The position numbers and the translations under genes were made by a program. A stretch of DNA of 64,000 nt from JAIYDJ01 sp031400505 (lineage in GTDB: Bacteria; Pseudomonadota; Alphaproteobacteria; Rhodobacterales; Rhodobacteraceae), in contig JANNPZ010000087.1 of NCBI GenBank assembly GCA_031400505.1, positions 65,256 to 129,255 of the forward strand, read 5' to 3'. The notes below the pieces were generated by a model. It was not told where the DNA came from. It searched no databases and saw only the letters and a list, made by a program, of their open reading frames with translations. This document shows, one piece after another, positions 8,100 through 16,012 of this stretch. Position 1 is the stretch's first letter. Every line of letters begins with the position of its first letter.

Positions 8100-8790
8100 G
8101 TCCGTCTTGGCTCGGGTCGGCACAGCGTCTCCGGCCCTCAAACCCGTCTTAATCAGACCAAACATCAGCTGCAGGCAGACCGCCCTAAACTGAGCTACAG
8201 TCAGGTCCACTTCCCAGTGATAAGGCCCAGTGATCAGGCCCAGATCTCGCGAAACCGCCCGGCTGCGATTGCGTTCGACGCCAAGACAGGCGGATCTGAA
8301 TTCGCCGCATGCCGCGCGCCGGGATCAACCGCAAAATCGGGGTGCGCCGCGTTTGCAGCGCTCGTTCCCAAAGCGGCGCGCAAAACCGCACTCCTGACCC
8401 ACCCATCGGGTTGCATCGCCGTCCCGCCCTTGCGCTGCTCCGACAGGTCAGGCGCTTTGGCAAATCACGTCACCTTCGCGTCGATTTGCAAGCCCCCCAC
8501 ATCGGCACACGCGCCGCCGGCAGTGGCTGCATGGCTGCAACCTTGCACCAATGCAGCAAAGCCGTCTTCGCGCCTTGACCATTCGGTACGGCCCTCGCAA
8601 AGAATTCGGATCAATGGTGCAGCGGCAGACACGCTTGCCCGCTCTGGATGCGCGACGAAAACTCCCGACCGGGCAAACCAATCCAAAGAACATTCCGACA
8701 GCAAAGCCCGCAATTGCCGACCCTTACGCGGGTTACCTCTTTCGTTCTCGTCCGGTTCTTGCAACAACAGAACAATAAGAGGTGAGGTTT
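8100..8790 (+). other. Long intergenic stretch, no gene supported
   Basis: About 690 nt between the rpmE terminator and mipZ. Open frames exist on both strands, but all have the Arg/Ser/Cys-rich composition of chance frames in GC-rich DNA. No tRNA, repeat or domain motif was found. The right end presumably holds the mipZ promoter. It may contain decayed coding DNA that is no longer recognisable. Confidence 0.55.
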
Positions 8791-9591
8791 ATGGCGCATA
8801 TCATCGTTGTCGGAAATGAAAAGGGCGGCTCGGGGAAATCCACCACCTGCATGCATGTGGCAACGGCGCTTGTGCGGATGGGCCACCGGGTGGGCGCACT
8901 TGATCTGGATCTGCGGCAACGCAGCTTTGGCCGATACGTTGAGAACCGTCTTGCCTTTCTGGCCCGCTCTGGCCTGACCCTGCCGACACCCGCCTATACC
9001 GACCTTCCCGACAGCCCGACCGCTACGGGCGAAAACCCCTATGATGCGCGCCTTGCCGCTGCCGTCGCCTCGATCGAGCCACACAGCGATTTCATCCTGA
9101 TCGATTGCCCCGGCAGCCATACCCGCCTGTCGCAGATCGCCCATTCGCTGGCCGATACGCTGATAACCCCGCTCAACGACAGTTTTGTGGATTTTGATCT
9201 GCTCGCGCGCGTCGACCCGGAAACCGGCCGTGTCAAAGGCCCCTCGATCTACTCGGAAATGGTTTGGAGCGCCCGCCAGCTGCGCGCACATGCAGGACTT
9301 AAACCCATCGACTGGATCGTGCTGCGAAACCGGCTTGGCGCACAGCAGATGCACAACAAGAAGAAGGTGGGTGATGCGCTCGAGGATCTGTCAAAACGCA
9401 TTGGCTTCCGCGTCTCGCCCGGTTTTTCCGAACGCGTGATTTTCCGGGAACTGTTCCCGCGTGGCCTGACAGTACTGGATTTGAAGGACACCGGAGTGGA
9501 TCAGTTGAACCTGTCCAACATCGCCGCTCGCCAGGAGGTCCGCGACCTGATGCGAGAGCTTAGGCTGCCGGGCGTTGCGACCACGTTTTGA
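8791..9591 (+). CDS. mipZ: Division-plane positioning ATPase MipZ
   Basis: A 266-residue ParA/MinD-superfamily ATPase. The deviant Walker A GNEKGGSGKST is at residues 8-18; DLDLRQRSFGRYVENR, ILIDCPGSHTRLSQIAH and the MipZ hallmark TPLNDSFVDFDLLARVDPETG follow, then DWIVLRNRLGAQQMHNKKK and RVIFRELFPRGLTVLDL. In Caulobacter MipZ forms a bipolar gradient on ParB and blocks FtsZ assembly away from midcell. The DSFVDFD and RVIYRELFP-type blocks separate it from generic ParA. The ATG at 8791 has a GAGGTGAGG leader; an in-frame start at 8782 is less likely. Confidence 0.93.
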   Translation: MAHIIVVGNEKGGSGKSTTCMHVATALVRMGHRVGALDLDLRQRSFGRYVENRLAFLARSGLTLPTPAYTDLPDSPTATGENPYDARLAAAVASIEPHSDFILIDCPGSHTRLSQIAHSLADTLITPLNDSFVDFDLLARVDPETGRVKGPSIYSEMVWSARQLRAHAGLKPIDWIVLRNRLGAQQMHNKKKVGDALEDLSKRIGFRVSPGFSERVIFRELFPRGLTVLDLKDTGVDQLNLSNIAARQEVRDLMRELRLPGVATTF

Positions 9592-10015
9592 AAACACCCG
9601 CCCGTGCCGTGCACCGGCGTTCCCGCACGCCGATCCGCACCAGTCGCACATCGAACAGATCCGGTTCTTCGACTTTTTCGGAAATCAATCCAAATCGGAC
9701 CAAAATGTTTCTTCCAAGTTTCATATCAGCCTCCATCGGCGTTGCGTGACGTCAAACTGCCTGCAAAGCAGGGCAAAAACGCGGCCCAGTTGGGGTTAAT
9801 TGCCGCAAGGTGCCACAAAAATGGAAACAATCTGTTTCCGGCTCACGGCAAGTGGCGCTGGTTCCTGGCAAATTTTGGTCTTCACATTGGCACAAATATC
9901 CCACGGGGGTCGGGGGGTGTGAAACCCCCCGTTTCCGTCCGCAACAAAGGGCGCAACCTGCCCCCAACGCGCACCCAACCCGCTGTGCGACACCCCGGCG
10001 ACGATCCTCAGGGAC
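9592..10015. other. Intergenic stretch holding one repeat copy
   Basis: Between mipZ and the MatB-like relic I see only the dispersed hairpin repeat at 9880-9931. The open frames here lack recognisable protein features. Confidence 0.5.
9880..9931 (+). repeat. Dispersed hairpin repeat, copy 1
   Basis: Core CTTCACATTGGCACAAATATCC followed by CACGGGGGT and a perfect hairpin: CGGGGGGT (9911-9918), loop GTGAA, ACCCCCCG (9924-9931). Same family as copies at 17665, 33616, 40477, 46870, 52511 and 60505. Confidence 0.85.
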
Positions 10016-10215
10016 GACGAGGCAACGCAAGGGCCGGGTTTGTCAAAAGGCGACAGGCTTGCGTTTCAGATAGCAAAGCCCCAGCAAGCCTTTCCGATCC
10101 TACACACCCATGGCCTGTTAGTGACCACCATCATCGCGCTGTTGTCAGGGGGGCGGATGATCCTTCTGCCCGGCTTCTGCCCGACCCGCCGCTCAATCTT
10201 GCGGCGGCTAAATGC
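10016..10215 (+). pseudogene. Fragment of a malonyl-CoA synthetase-like (MatB/AMP-binding) gene
   Basis: A short stretch reads in one frame as GLSKGD, then, after an apparent internal deletion, PILHTHGLLVTTIIALLSGG and RMILLPGF. In AMP-binding malonyl-CoA synthetases the P-loop-like TSGTTGRSKGA is followed about 35 residues later by LPIFHTHGLFVATN-type sequence and GG-MIFLPKFD; here the interval is only about 17 residues. Nothing upstream or downstream continues the enzyme, so this is a remnant of roughly 60 codons. The reading is from memory of the family and was not searched. Confidence 0.5.
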
Positions 10216-10329
10216 GGTTCACTATGTCCGGCACCGCCCCGGTCGGACCCGGACGTTGTACTTGGGCAGACAGCCTGCAACCTTGCCCGGTTCAAACAGT
10301 CCAAGGTTGCGCAGCCATTGCGCGCCCGG

Positions 10330-10674
10330 TCAAGGCGCATCCGACACGACAGGCAGGGTCAACTCGCCCTCCAGGAACCGCTCGAACGCGTCCAGATCGA
10401 CCGGCTCGAATTGCCCGAACCCCTGCATCCAGACCGATGCGTTGCGCAAGGCATCCGGCTCCAGCTTGCACCAGATCACGCGCCCGCGCCGTTCGCGGCT
10501 GACCAGACCTGCCTCTGCAAGAACGCTCAGATGCTTTGAAATCGCCGCCAACGACATCTGAAAGGGTTCTGCCACATCGGTGACCGCCATGTCGTCTTCA
10601 AGCAGCATGCCAAGGATCGCCCGCCGCGTCGGGTCGGCAAGTGCAGCGAAAACCATGTCCAGACCTGCTGTCAT
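10330..10674 (-). CDS. ArsR-family winged-helix regulator
   Basis: A 114-residue ArsR/SmtB-type repressor. The winged helix starts AALADPTRRAILGMLL, has the recognition region MSLAAISKHLSVLAEAGLVSRERRGR and wing VIWCKLEP. It lacks the CxC metal site of classic ArsR, so it belongs to the metal-independent subgroup often paired with an SRPBCC (AHSA1) protein. No such partner is adjacent; downstream on its strand lies the MatB-like relic, so the target gene may have been lost. Confidence 0.88.
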   Translation of the reverse strand: MTAGLDMVFAALADPTRRAILGMLLEDDMAVTDVAEPFQMSLAAISKHLSVLAEAGLVSRERRGRVIWCKLEPDALRNASVWMQGFGQFEPVDLDAFERFLEGELTLPVVSDAP

Positions 10675-10811
10675 CCGGCGGTTATCGCGTCAGACGCGGG
10701 CATCGTCAACCGAATGGTTGAATATGGCCGCCCGGAACCCGTGTGGACGTTTCGAAATATTGTTTATGTAAATCAATGAATTGACTGTCTTTTCTGCGCT
10801 GGCATCCTTGC

Positions 10812-10841
10812 TTGACACCGAACCGCGCTTTCCCGTATCTA
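10812..10841 (+). promoter_or_regulatory. Promoter of the F0 ATP synthase operon
   Basis: TTGACA at 10812-10817 and TATCTA at 10836-10841 with an 18-nt spacer (GTATCT gives 17), 25 nt before the atpI start. It is the only promoter-like sequence directly upstream of atpI-B-E-b'-b. Confidence 0.6.
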
Positions 10842-10866
10842 CCACGCAACCGAAAGGGAATGATCC

Positions 10867-11175
10867 ATGGCGGACGAACCCGATCCGAACCGGCTCCGTG
10901 CACTTGAGGCAAAGCTGGCGAAGATCAAGGCAAAGCCGCAGGCGGTCAGATCACAGACGGGCAAGGGTTTCTCGCAGGGCGAGGTGGCCTGGAGGATGAT
11001 AATCGAGCTTTGTACCGGTTTGATCCTGGGCATGGCGATCGGTTACGGGGTTGATGTGCTGTTGGGCACGCTGCCGATCTTCTTGATCATCTTCTGCGGC
11101 ATCGGGTTCGCCGCCGGGGTGAAGACGATGCTGGGTACGGCGCGAGCGATGGGCGAAACGAAAGACAAGGACTGA
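10867..11175 (+). CDS. atpI: F0F1 ATP synthase assembly protein I
   Basis: A 102-residue AtpI, a small membrane protein at the head of F0 operons that aids c-ring assembly and Mg2+ handling. It has a charged N-terminus, then MIIELCTGLILGMAIGYGVD and LPIFLIIFCGIGFAAGVKTM as two membrane helices with the family GxxxGxxxD and GxxAGxxxM spacing. It lies 4 nt before atpB and 25 nt after the promoter. Confidence 0.92.
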   Translation: MADEPDPNRLRALEAKLAKIKAKPQAVRSQTGKGFSQGEVAWRMIIELCTGLILGMAIGYGVDVLLGTLPIFLIIFCGIGFAAGVKTMLGTARAMGETKDKD

Positions 11176-11179
11176 AGTC

Positions 11180-11878
11180 ATGGCAACCGAAGAGCACGCA
11201 AGCGGCGGTCTGCAGATTCATCCGATGGATCAGTTCATCGTCAAGCCGCTGTTCGGCGGCGACACCATTGCGTGGTATACCCCGACCAATGTGACGCTGT
11301 GGATGGCGGTGGCAGTTGTTGCCATGACCGTCCTGCTGGTGCTGGGAACCAGCCGTCGTGCGATTATCCCGTCGCGCAGCCAATCGATTGCCGAGTTGTT
11401 CTACGGCTTCATTCACAACATGGTCGAAGAAGTCACGGGTCATGAAGGGTCAAAATTCTTTCCCTATGTGATGACGCTGTTCATGTTCGTTTTTCTGTCG
11501 AACATTCTTGGCCTGATCCCGATGAGCTTTACCACCACGTCGCATATCGCGGTGACGGCAACGCTGGCACTTCTGGTGTTTCTGACCGTCACAATCGTCG
11601 GCTTCATCCGTAAGGGTCCGGCATTTCTGGCGATGTTCTGGGTATCTGCCGCCCCATTGCCGCTGCGGCCGGTGCTGGCGCTGATCGAGGTGATCTCGTA
11701 TTTCGTGCGGCCCCTGTCGCACTCCATCCGTCTTGGCGGTAACCTGATGGCCGGTCACGCCGTGATCAAGGTTTTCGCGGGGTTCGCGGGCGTCATGGGG
11801 GTGGCTTCGGTCGTACCTATCGCTGCGATCGCTGCAATCTACGGCCTCGAGCTGCTGGTTGCAGCCGTGCAGGCCTAA
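11180..11878 (+). CDS. atpB: ATP synthase F0 subunit a, truncated by in-frame TAA
   Basis: Subunit a forms the two proton half-channels against the c-ring. The essential arginine is R184 in LSHSIRLGGNLMAGH; SKFFPYVMTLFMFVFLSNILGLIP and RPVLALIEVISYFVRPLS are typical. The reading frame stops with TAA at 11876-11878, after residue 232 (LELLVAAVQA). In relatives this position is a Tyr followed by the end of the last helix. Here the same frame continues after the TAA for 19 codons as VFTILTCVYLRDAVGEAHH to a TAG at 11936. So the predicted product lacks the second half of the final transmembrane helix, unless the stop is read through or is a sequence error. Confidence 0.9.
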   Translation: MATEEHASGGLQIHPMDQFIVKPLFGGDTIAWYTPTNVTLWMAVAVVAMTVLLVLGTSRRAIIPSRSQSIAELFYGFIHNMVEEVTGHEGSKFFPYVMTLFMFVFLSNILGLIPMSFTTTSHIAVTATLALLVFLTVTIVGFIRKGPAFLAMFWVSAAPLPLRPVLALIEVISYFVRPLSHSIRLGGNLMAGHAVIKVFAGFAGVMGVASVVPIAAIAAIYGLELLVAAVQA

Positions 11879-11938
11879 GTCTTCACCATTCTGACCTGTG
11901 TGTATCTGCGCGATGCCGTTGGCGAAGCGCACCACTAG
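11879..11938 (+). other. Conserved C-terminal coding tail of atpB beyond the stop
   Basis: Nineteen codons in the atpB frame after the TAA, reading VFTILTCVYLRDAVGEAHH and ending in TAG at 11936-11938. They match the usual end of alphaproteobacterial subunit a (QAYVFTILTC-Y-DA type). A one-base change of TAA to TAC or TAT would restore a 252-residue protein. Confidence 0.85.
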
Positions 11939-11977
11939 GCCGCTAAACTTCAGTCAATTCCAAAAAGGAGCTACCAA

Positions 11978-12214
11978 ATGGAAGGCGATATCGCAGAAAT
12001 GGGCAAATTCATCGGTGCCGGTCTGGCAACGATGGGTCTGGGCGGCGCCGGCATCGGCGTGGGCCACATTGCCGGCAACTTCCTGGCGGGCGCCCTGCGC
12101 AACCCGTCTGCTGCCCCCGGCCAGATGGCCAACCTGTTCGTCGGCATCGCGTTTGCCGAAGCATTGGGCATCTTCTCGTTCCTGATCGCCCTGCTGTTGA
12201 TGTTCGCAGTCTGA
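11978..12214 (+). CDS. atpE: ATP synthase F0 subunit c
   Basis: A 78-residue proteolipid forming the rotor ring. Two hydrophobic helices flank the polar loop RNPSAAPGQ; the proton-carrying carboxylate is E61 in GIAFAEALGIFSF. The N-terminal helix carries the small-residue pattern GAGLATMGLGGAGIGVGH. A good AAAAAGGAG Shine-Dalgarno precedes the ATG at 11978. Confidence 0.97.
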   Translation: MEGDIAEMGKFIGAGLATMGLGGAGIGVGHIAGNFLAGALRNPSAAPGQMANLFVGIAFAEALGIFSFLIALLLMFAV

Positions 12215-12291
12215 TTTCGCGACATTGTGACGATCGGCCAAAGGGAGAGTCTCTTTGGCCGCGGTTTCAGGACTGACGAAAGGACCGCGAC

Positions 12292-12825
12292 ATGGCGACC
12301 GAAGCAGTTGCAGCAGCAGGCCATACCGCTGAGAAAGCCGGAATGCCTCAGCTCGACTTTTCGACCTACCCCAATCAGATCTTCTGGTTGCTGGTCACTC
12401 TTGTCGTGATTTACATGATCCTGACGCGTGTTGCTTTGCCGCGCATCAGCGAAGTTCTTGCCGAACGGGCTGGAACCATTACCAACGATCTTTCGGCCGC
12501 AGAAGAACTGCGCGAAAAGGCCGTTGCTGCCGAAAAAGCATACAATGACGCCTTGACCCGCGCGCGGATCGAAGCGGGCCGTATCGTGGCAGAGGCAAAG
12601 GCAGAGATTCAAAAGGATCTGAACGCCGCGATTGCCAAAGCTGACGCCGAGATCGCGGCAAAGACTGCCGAATCGGAAAAGCGGATCGCGGAAATCGAGG
12701 CGGGCGCTGTTGAAGCAATCGCGCAGGTCGCGCGCGACACCACTGGTGAAATTGTGGCGGCGCTGGGAGGTCACGCGGATGCTGACGCGATCGCGCTGGC
12801 ATTGTCGGCACGCTTGAAAGGATAA
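12292..12825 (+). CDS. atpX: ATP synthase F0 subunit b' (peripheral stalk)
   Basis: A 177-residue b' subunit, the second stalk subunit found in phototrophs and many alphaproteobacteria. A soluble lead of about 20 residues precedes MPQLDFSTYPNQIFWLLVTLVVIYMILTRV (membrane anchor, given here in two overlapping halves: MPQLDFSTYPNQIFW and LLVTLVVIYMILTRV). A long alanine/glutamate-rich coiled coil follows. It heterodimerises with subunit b, encoded 4 nt downstream. Confidence 0.95.
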   Translation: MATEAVAAAGHTAEKAGMPQLDFSTYPNQIFWLLVTLVVIYMILTRVALPRISEVLAERAGTITNDLSAAEELREKAVAAEKAYNDALTRARIEAGRIVAEAKAEIQKDLNAAIAKADAEIAAKTAESEKRIAEIEAGAVEAIAQVARDTTGEIVAALGGHADADAIALALSARLKG

Positions 12826-12829
12826 GACG

Positions 12830-13381
12830 ATGAAAAAGCTGATCGCTGTCCTGCTGACCGCCTCGCCGGCCTATGCCGCAACCGGGCCGTTCTTTTCGCT
12901 TGGCAATACCAACTTCGTCGTACTGATCGCCTTTGTCGCGTTTGTCGCACTGCTCGTCTACATGGGTGTTCCGGGGAAAATCACCGGTATGCTCGATGCG
13001 CGCGCGGCTGGGATCAAGGCAGACCTCGAAGAGGCGAGGGCGCTGCGCGAAGAGGCGCGGGCGTTGCTGTCGTCTTACGAGAAGAAGCAGAAGGATGTGC
13101 AAGAGCAGTCCGAGCGGATCGTGGCGCATGCAAAGGCCGAGGCTGAAGCTGCGGCTCGGTTGGCCAAGGCCGAGATCAAGGACTCGATCGCGCGCCGCCT
13201 GATTGCAGCGCAAGAGCAGATTGCGTCGGCCGAGGCGCAGTCGTTGCGGGCCGTGCGGGAAAAAGCGGTGTCCTTGGCTGTAGCGGCTGCAGGCGACGTT
13301 CTTGCCAGACAGATGACTTCTGACCGGGCTGCGGCATCGATCGATCTGTCCATCGCACAGGTTGACGCCAAATTTCACTGA
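12830..13381 (+). CDS. atpF: ATP synthase F0 subunit b (peripheral stalk)
   Basis: A 183-residue b subunit. The N-terminus MKKLIAVLLTASPAYAATG looks like a cleavable signal sequence, a common feature of this subunit in Rhodobacterales. It is followed by SLGNTNFVVLIAFVAFVALLV (anchor) and a long acidic/basic coiled coil ending AQVDAKFH. It closes the atpI-B-E-b'-b operon, in front of a terminator. F1 genes are not in the window, as expected where F0 and F1 operons are separate. Confidence 0.95.
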   Translation: MKKLIAVLLTASPAYAATGPFFSLGNTNFVVLIAFVAFVALLVYMGVPGKITGMLDARAAGIKADLEEARALREEARALLSSYEKKQKDVQEQSERIVAHAKAEAEAAARLAKAEIKDSIARRLIAAQEQIASAEAQSLRAVREKAVSLAVAAAGDVLARQMTSDRAAASIDLSIAQVDAKFH

Positions 13382-13403
13382 TCATCGGCAGCGGTGCTTG
13401 ACC

Positions 13404-13426
13404 GGCCGGGCATCGCCCGGCCTTTT
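13404..13426 (+). terminator. Terminator of the F0 operon
   Basis: Stem GGCCGGGC / GCCCGGCC with a 3-nt loop, followed by TTTT, 22 nt after atpF. It ends exactly at the stop of the convergent GntR gene. Confidence 0.88.
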
Positions 13427-14193
13427 CATCTTTCCTGTTCATGTTCAAGGCGTTGCCGCGCCACATCTTCGTGGCGGCTGGCGCGGATCAATTCGCTGAG
13501 CGATTGTTCGACATAGTCCAGATGCATTGAAACCGCCGCCCGTGCCGCTGTTTCGTCCCTGTTCTGGATCGCCATATGGATCGCGCGGTGCTGATCCAGC
13601 AGGTTTTCGCGGGTTACCCGGTTCTTGAACATCATCTGCCGATTGTAGAACACACCTTGGCGCAGCAGGTCGAACATCGACCGCATCATGTGCAGCATGA
13701 CCACGTTGTGGCTCGCCTCTATGATTGCCATGTGAAATTCGGCGTCCAGCTGCGCCTCGTCCGCAGGGTCGCGCTTTTGGTGCGCCGCCTCCATCTTGGC
13801 AAAGATCGTGGCTATGACCTTGAGGTCGGTTTCGCTGCCCAGCTTGGCCGCGCGTTCTGCCGCCAATGCCTCGAGGTCGCGGCGAAAGGCGATATAGTCG
13901 AAAACCGCCTCGTCATGCGACGCGAACAACTCGATCAATGCGGGCGCAAAGGCCGATCCCAGCACATCGGCGACAAACACGCCGGCGCCTGGACGGCTGA
14001 CCAACAGGCCGCGGTCCTGAAGATCGGCCAGCGCATCGCGCAATGAGGGACGAGAAACGCCCATCCGTTCAGACAACTCGCGTTCGGCAGGCAAGCGTTC
14101 GCCAGGACGCAAGATACCGCGCAGGATCAAAAGTTCGATCTGGCGGACGACGGACTGCGACAGTTTTTCAGACTGGATTTTTTGGAACGGCAT
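13426..14193 (-). CDS. GntR/FadR-family transcriptional regulator
   Basis: A 255-residue regulator with an N-terminal GntR winged helix (LLILRGILRPGERLPAEREL, GVSRPSLRDALADLQDRG, SRPGAGVFVAD) and an all-helical C-terminal FCD effector domain (EFHMAIIEASHN, DQHRAIHMAIQNRDETAARA, HLDYVEQSL). The FCD domain class includes PdhR and LldR, which bind small carboxylates often with a metal through Asp/His residues. No target operon is adjacent, so effector and regulon are unknown. Confidence 0.9.
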   Translation of the reverse strand: MPFQKIQSEKLSQSVVRQIELLILRGILRPGERLPAERELSERMGVSRPSLRDALADLQDRGLLVSRPGAGVFVADVLGSAFAPALIELFASHDEAVFDYIAFRRDLEALAAERAAKLGSETDLKVIATIFAKMEAAHQKRDPADEAQLDAEFHMAIIEASHNVVMLHMMRSMFDLLRQGVFYNRQMMFKNRVTRENLLDQHRAIHMAIQNRDETAARAAVSMHLDYVEQSLSELIRASRHEDVARQRLEHEQER

Positions 14194-14247
14194 CGAACCC
14201 TCCGGATTGGTCGGAACATATGACCAGACGGCGGTGCTGCCAATGGG

Positions 14248-14273
14248 AAAACCGAGGGCCCAGTGGCCCTCGG
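14248..14273 (-). terminator. Terminator after the OmpA-like lipoprotein gene
   Basis: On the minus strand, CCGAGGGCC - ACTG - GGCCCTCGG followed by TTTTC, 11 nt downstream of the lipoprotein gene stop. Confidence 0.88.
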
Positions 14274-14283
14274 CAAAACGGTT

Positions 14284-14940
14284 TCACTTCGTGGGGCGAA
14301 TGATGATTTCGACCCGGCGGTTCTGCGCTTGTCCTTCTGGGGTCAAGTTGGTCGCAATCGGAGCGTCTTCTCCTCTGCCATAGGCCGAAATGCGGGCGCC
14401 TGGCACGCCGTTCTGGCGAAGCACGTCGGCGACCGAGGCCGCGCGGCGCTGTGACAGGTCCTGGTTATAGGCGGCAGACCCTGTGTTGTCGGTATGTCCC
14501 ACCACTTCGATCCGGCTGTTTGGATAGCGGATCAGGCTGCTGGCTACCGTCTGGATGTCACGGGCCAGATCGGGGCGCAGGTTGGCGCTGTCAACGGCGA
14601 ACAGCACATCTTGCGGCATGTTCACCACCAGATAGTCACCGAAATTCGTGACGCCGATGTTGGAATTCAATGAGCCGCGCAGTTCTTTGGCCTGTTTGTC
14701 AAGTTCGTTGCCAATGGCGGCCCCGGCCAGAACGCCGATGCCCGCACCGATCAACGCGCCTTGTCCCTTGTTGTCGTCTGCCGTTGCTGCACCAAGAACC
14801 GCCCCGCTCAATGCCCCGATCAACGCGCCATTGCGCGCCCGCGCGTTGGGGTCGTTCGGATAGGCATTCGGGTCAACTGTGCAGGCCGACAGCGCCAAAG
14901 CGCCGCAAACACCAAGAACTAGGGGGGTTTTGATCATCAT
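14284..14940 (-). CDS. OmpA-family lipoprotein with glycine zipper
   Basis: A lipoprotein of about 218 residues. Signal peptide MMIKTPLVLGVCGALALSAC ends in a lipobox with the lipidated Cys. A glycine-zipper segment follows (GALIGALSGAVLGAATADDN and GALIGAGIGVLAGAAIGNEL), then an OmpA peptidoglycan-binding domain with FAVDSANLRPDLA, VVGHTDNTGSAAYNQDLSQR RAASVADVL and NRRVEIIIRPTK. It probably anchors the outer membrane to peptidoglycan. The start is ATG 14940 or 14937; upstream codons lack signal-peptide character. Confidence 0.92.
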   Translation of the reverse strand: MMIKTPLVLGVCGALALSACTVDPNAYPNDPNARARNGALIGALSGAVLGAATADDNKGQGALIGAGIGVLAGAAIGNELDKQAKELRGSLNSNIGVTNFGDYLVVNMPQDVLFAVDSANLRPDLARDIQTVASSLIRYPNSRIEVVGHTDNTGSAAYNQDLSQRRAASVADVLRQNGVPGARISAYGRGEDAPIATNLTPEGQAQNRRVEIIIRPTK

Positions 14941-15063
14941 TCTGCTGCCTCGTTTGTTTTGGGTCGCCTTGCGCCCTGTGCGACGATTATAGCAAACCGT
15001 CACGCGCGGGGACAGCCAACACCAGTACAAGGCAGATTTCCGCCCATCGCCAATTGGCCCGGC

Positions 15064-15906
15064 TTATGCGTCGCGTCGCGCCGATTCATAGGCCAGCATC
15101 GCGCGTTTCACCGGCAGACCCCAATGATACCCACCAAGCCCGCCCGATTTGCGCAAGGCCCGGTGGCAAGGGATCACAAAGCTGATCGGGTTGCGCCCCA
15201 CTGCGGTGCCCACTGCGCGGACAGCCGCAGGGTGGCCGATTGCCCCGGCAATCTCGCTATAGGTGGTGACATGGCCGAACGGGATGCGCAGCAATGCCTC
15301 CCAGACCTTGATCTGAAACGGAGCTCCGATCAGGACGATCGGGGTATCTGCGGTGGCCGTCGACATGCCAAAGGCGGTCTGCACCCAAGCGTTCAGGTGC
15401 GCCGGGTTTTCGCGAAAAGTGGCGCGCGGCCATCGCGACACCAGATCTTGCCGGGTTTCGTCCGCACCGGTTTCGGCTGCAAAGCCGATGCCACAGATAC
15501 CTCTTGCAGTGCCCATGACCAGAGCCGGGCCGAACGGGCTGTCAAACCAGCCCCAGTCAATCGTCAGACCCTCGCCGCCTTTGGCATAGTCGCCGGGGCT
15601 CATCGCCTCCCAGGTCAGAAACAGGTCATGCAGACGGCCGCCCCCCGAAAGACCCGCTGACATGGCCGTGTCCAGCACGGTAAAGCGGTCCGCCAGCAGA
15701 TGCCGCGCGTGGTCCAACGTCAAATACTGCTGATAGCGCTTGGGCGACACGCCGACCCATTGCGAAAACACTCTTTGAAAATGTGCAGGGCTCATCGCCA
15801 TTTTTCCGGCCAGATCGTCAAGGGTCAGGGCTGGGCCCGCCTCATCGATCATGCGCAGCGCGCGGGCAATCACGGCATAGTGGTAGGGGGTGGATTGATC
15901 AGTCAT
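15064..15906 (-). CDS. AraC-type HTH fused to O6-methylguanine-DNA methyltransferase
   Basis: A 280-residue fusion: N-terminal AraC HTH (residues about 8-108, MAMSPAHFQRVFSQWVGVSP, TAMSAGLSGGGRLHDLF) and C-terminal MGMT domain with the active-site C247 in VIPCHRAL. FGHVTTYSEIAGAIGHP and AVRAVGTAVGRNPIS are MGMT motifs. It resembles Ada without the N-terminal zinc/Cys methyl-phosphotriester domain, so it can repair O6-alkylguanine but should not be switched on by the classical Ada route. Confidence 0.93.
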   Translation of the reverse strand: MTDQSTPYHYAVIARALRMIDEAGPALTLDDLAGKMAMSPAHFQRVFSQWVGVSPKRYQQYLTLDHARHLLADRFTVLDTAMSAGLSGGGRLHDLFLTWEAMSPGDYAKGGEGLTIDWGWFDSPFGPALVMGTARGICGIGFAAETGADETRQDLVSRWPRATFRENPAHLNAWVQTAFGMSTATADTPIVLIGAPFQIKVWEALLRIPFGHVTTYSEIAGAIGHPAAVRAVGTAVGRNPISFVIPCHRALRKSGGLGGYHWGLPVKRAMLAYESARRDA

Positions 15907-16012
15907 CGGGGCCTCCTTGTAAGCCAGAACCTAAGACCATGCAGGCAAACTTGCGACCCGATTTCTGCGCCTTTCGCTTGTCGTGCGTATCATGCGCTGG
16001 CATAGGATGCGC

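Noticed and set aside
8161..8221. tRNA-like D-arm on the minus strand (GTAGCTCAGTTTAGGGCGG near 8180-8200)
   Set aside because: No acceptor stem, no T-arm of the GGTTCGANTCC type and no anticodon arm can be folded around it.
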